From Pseudomonadota bacterium (lineage in GTDB: Bacteria; Pseudomonadota; Alphaproteobacteria; Rhizobiales; Methyloligellaceae), in the NCBI GenBank assembly GCA_022567275.1, contig JADFHH010000155.1:1-5345 (forward strand): a stretch of DNA of 5,345 nt. Direction: 5' to 3'. Position 1 is the first letter of the stretch. Each line of letters begins with the position of its first letter. The position numbers and the translations under genes are program-made. Below are positions 4,364 through 5,345 of the stretch, piece by piece. The notes beneath the pieces were generated by a model. It saw only the letters and a list, made by a program, of their open reading frames with translations. It was not told where the DNA came from and did no database searches.

Positions 4364-5345
4364 GATTAAGCTGGAACGAGATTCGGGTGCGCGCGGCGGA
4401 ATTCTCCCGGGAATGGGCAGATGCTCACTATGAGCGAGGTGAAACACAGACTTTCTACAATGAATTCTTTGAAATTTTTGGCGTCAAACGCCGCAAGGTC
4501 GCCAGCTTCAAGGAGCCTGTCAAAAAGCTCGGTGACAAGCAGGGATTTATCGACCTTTTCTGGAAAGGCGTTCTTCTCGTCGAACAAAAAAGCGCCGGGC
4601 GTGACCTGAAACCGGCAAAGAAGCAGGCACTCGACTATTTCCCCGGCCTCAAGGATCACGAGCTGCCCCGCTTTCTGCTTCTGAGCGATTTTCAAAATTT
4701 TGAACTGTACGATCGGGATGAAGATCGCGCGGTCATTTTCAAGCTCCATGAATTGCCAGAATATGTGCAGGAGTTTGGCTTCGTTATCGGCGTTCAGAAA
4801 CGCACTTTCCGCGATCAGGAGCAGGTCAATGTCGACGCGTCGTATTTCATGGGGCATCTGTACGATGCCTTGGGGGAGAGCGGCTTTGCTGGCCATGACC
4901 TGGAGCAATATCTGGTACGCCTTCTGTTCTGCCTGTTTGCCGATGACACCGGCATTTTCGAGCCGCGCGACATTATGGTCGATCTTATCGAGCAGCGGAC
5001 GAACGAAGATGGCAGCGATACGGGCCAGTGGCTGCACAGCCTGTTCGAAGTCCTGAACACGCCTGAAGACGAGCGGCTTACGACGCTCGACGAAGACCTT
5101 GCGCAATTTCCCTATGTCAACGGCGATCTGTTTTCAGAGCGCCTTGCTATGCCCGCATTTTACACCCGGACGCGGCAACTCCTTATCAACGCGTGCAACT
5201 TCAACTGGGAAGCGATTTCTCCAGCGATATTCGGCGCTCTGTTCCAGTCGGTGATGGACCAGTCGGAACGGCGTAGGACTGGCGGCCACTACACGACCGA
5301 GAAGAATATCATGAAGCTCATCGGGCCGCTCTTCATGGATGACCT
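4360..5345 (+). CDS. MmeI-like fused restriction-modification enzyme, N-terminal part (cut by window edge)
   Basis: In MmeI-type enzymes a single chain both methylates one strand of its site and cuts unmodified DNA some distance away, so this is probably a phage- or plasmid-defence enzyme. Translating from ATG 4360 gives 328 codons open to the right edge. The start RLSWNEIRVRAAEFS resembles the family N-terminus. The nuclease motif is Asp65 in GFIDLFWKG and Glu75-Gln-Lys77 in LLVEQKS, a D-ExK pattern, followed by QALDYFPGL (89-97). Residues about 155-250 form the helical spacer, including LVRLLFCLFADDTGIF (185-200). RRTGGHYTTEKNI (305-317) opens the methyltransferase domain. The SAM-binding loop, NPPY-type catalytic motif, target-recognition domain and C-terminus lie beyond the window; the family is usually about 900-1100 residues. 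An in-frame TAG at 4348 rules out an earlier start. A methyltransferase with an inactive nuclease is less likely, because the D-ExK residues are present. Confidence 0.9.
   Translation, partial: MRLSWNEIRVRAAEFSREWADAHYERGETQTFYNEFFEIFGVKRRKVASFKEPVKKLGDKQGFIDLFWKGVLLVEQKSAGRDLKPAKKQALDYFPGLKDHELPRFLLLSDFQNFELYDRDEDRAVIFKLHELPEYVQEFGFVIGVQKRTFRDQEQVNVDASYFMGHLYDALGESGFAGHDLEQYLVRLLFCLFADDTGIFEPRDIMVDLIEQRTNEDGSDTGQWLHSLFEVLNTPEDERLTTLDEDLAQFPYVNGDLFSERLAMPAFYTRTRQLLINACNFNWEAISPAIFGALFQSVMDQSERRRTGGHYTTEKNIMKLIGPLFMDD

Noticed and set aside
4366..5106. 246-codon open frame on the minus strand inside the restriction-modification gene
   Set aside because: It is antisense to a frame with clear MmeI-family motifs that is open for 328 codons. 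Its own product shows no family features.

Overview
The window looks like chromosomal DNA of an alphaproteobacterium. The basis is high GC over most of its length, tightly packed genes, a typical LeuC and RlmN, and a small 'PDLF…QADLF' protein of a type I associate with that class. The class call is an inference from composition and protein style; no rRNA or tRNA is present to confirm it.

Left part (1-2027). A divergent pair flanks a 95-bp intergenic region. On the minus strand is the N-terminal 205 codons of leuC, the large subunit of 3-isopropylmalate dehydratase (leucine biosynthesis), cut by the left edge. On the plus strand is a complete 438-residue class III PLP enzyme that closely resembles 2,2-dialkylglycine decarboxylase. 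A perfect 7-bp inverted repeat with a 4-nt spacer (652-669) lies between them and overlaps a candidate leuC promoter, so it is a good operator candidate.

Middle (2028-4214). A 256-bp gap between convergent genes holds two 10-bp perfect inverted repeats that cross and share three bases (2219-2271). To its right is a minus-strand cluster, read right to left. It comprises a 94-residue soluble acidic protein with a sequence matching the beta-sliding-clamp binding motif, then rlmN (complete 23S rRNA/tRNA m2A methyltransferase with all five expected cysteines), then a 143-residue four-helix membrane protein. The last two overlap as GTGA, which suggests translational coupling.

Right part (4215-5345). 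After a 145-bp divergent intergenic region, the composition becomes visibly more AT-rich. A plus-strand gene starts at 4360 and runs off the right edge. Its 328 visible residues match the start of an MmeI-like (type IIL/IIG) fused restriction-modification enzyme: an N-terminal D-ExK nuclease, a helical spacer, and the beginning of the methyltransferase domain. This is the only clearly accessory, defence-related element, and it may be the edge of a defence island continuing to the right. No tRNA, rRNA, CRISPR array, transposase or complete integrated element is visible. No wholly new system is demonstrable here; the best leads are the small clamp-motif protein, the palindrome at 652-669, the crossing inverted repeats and the incoming R-M locus.
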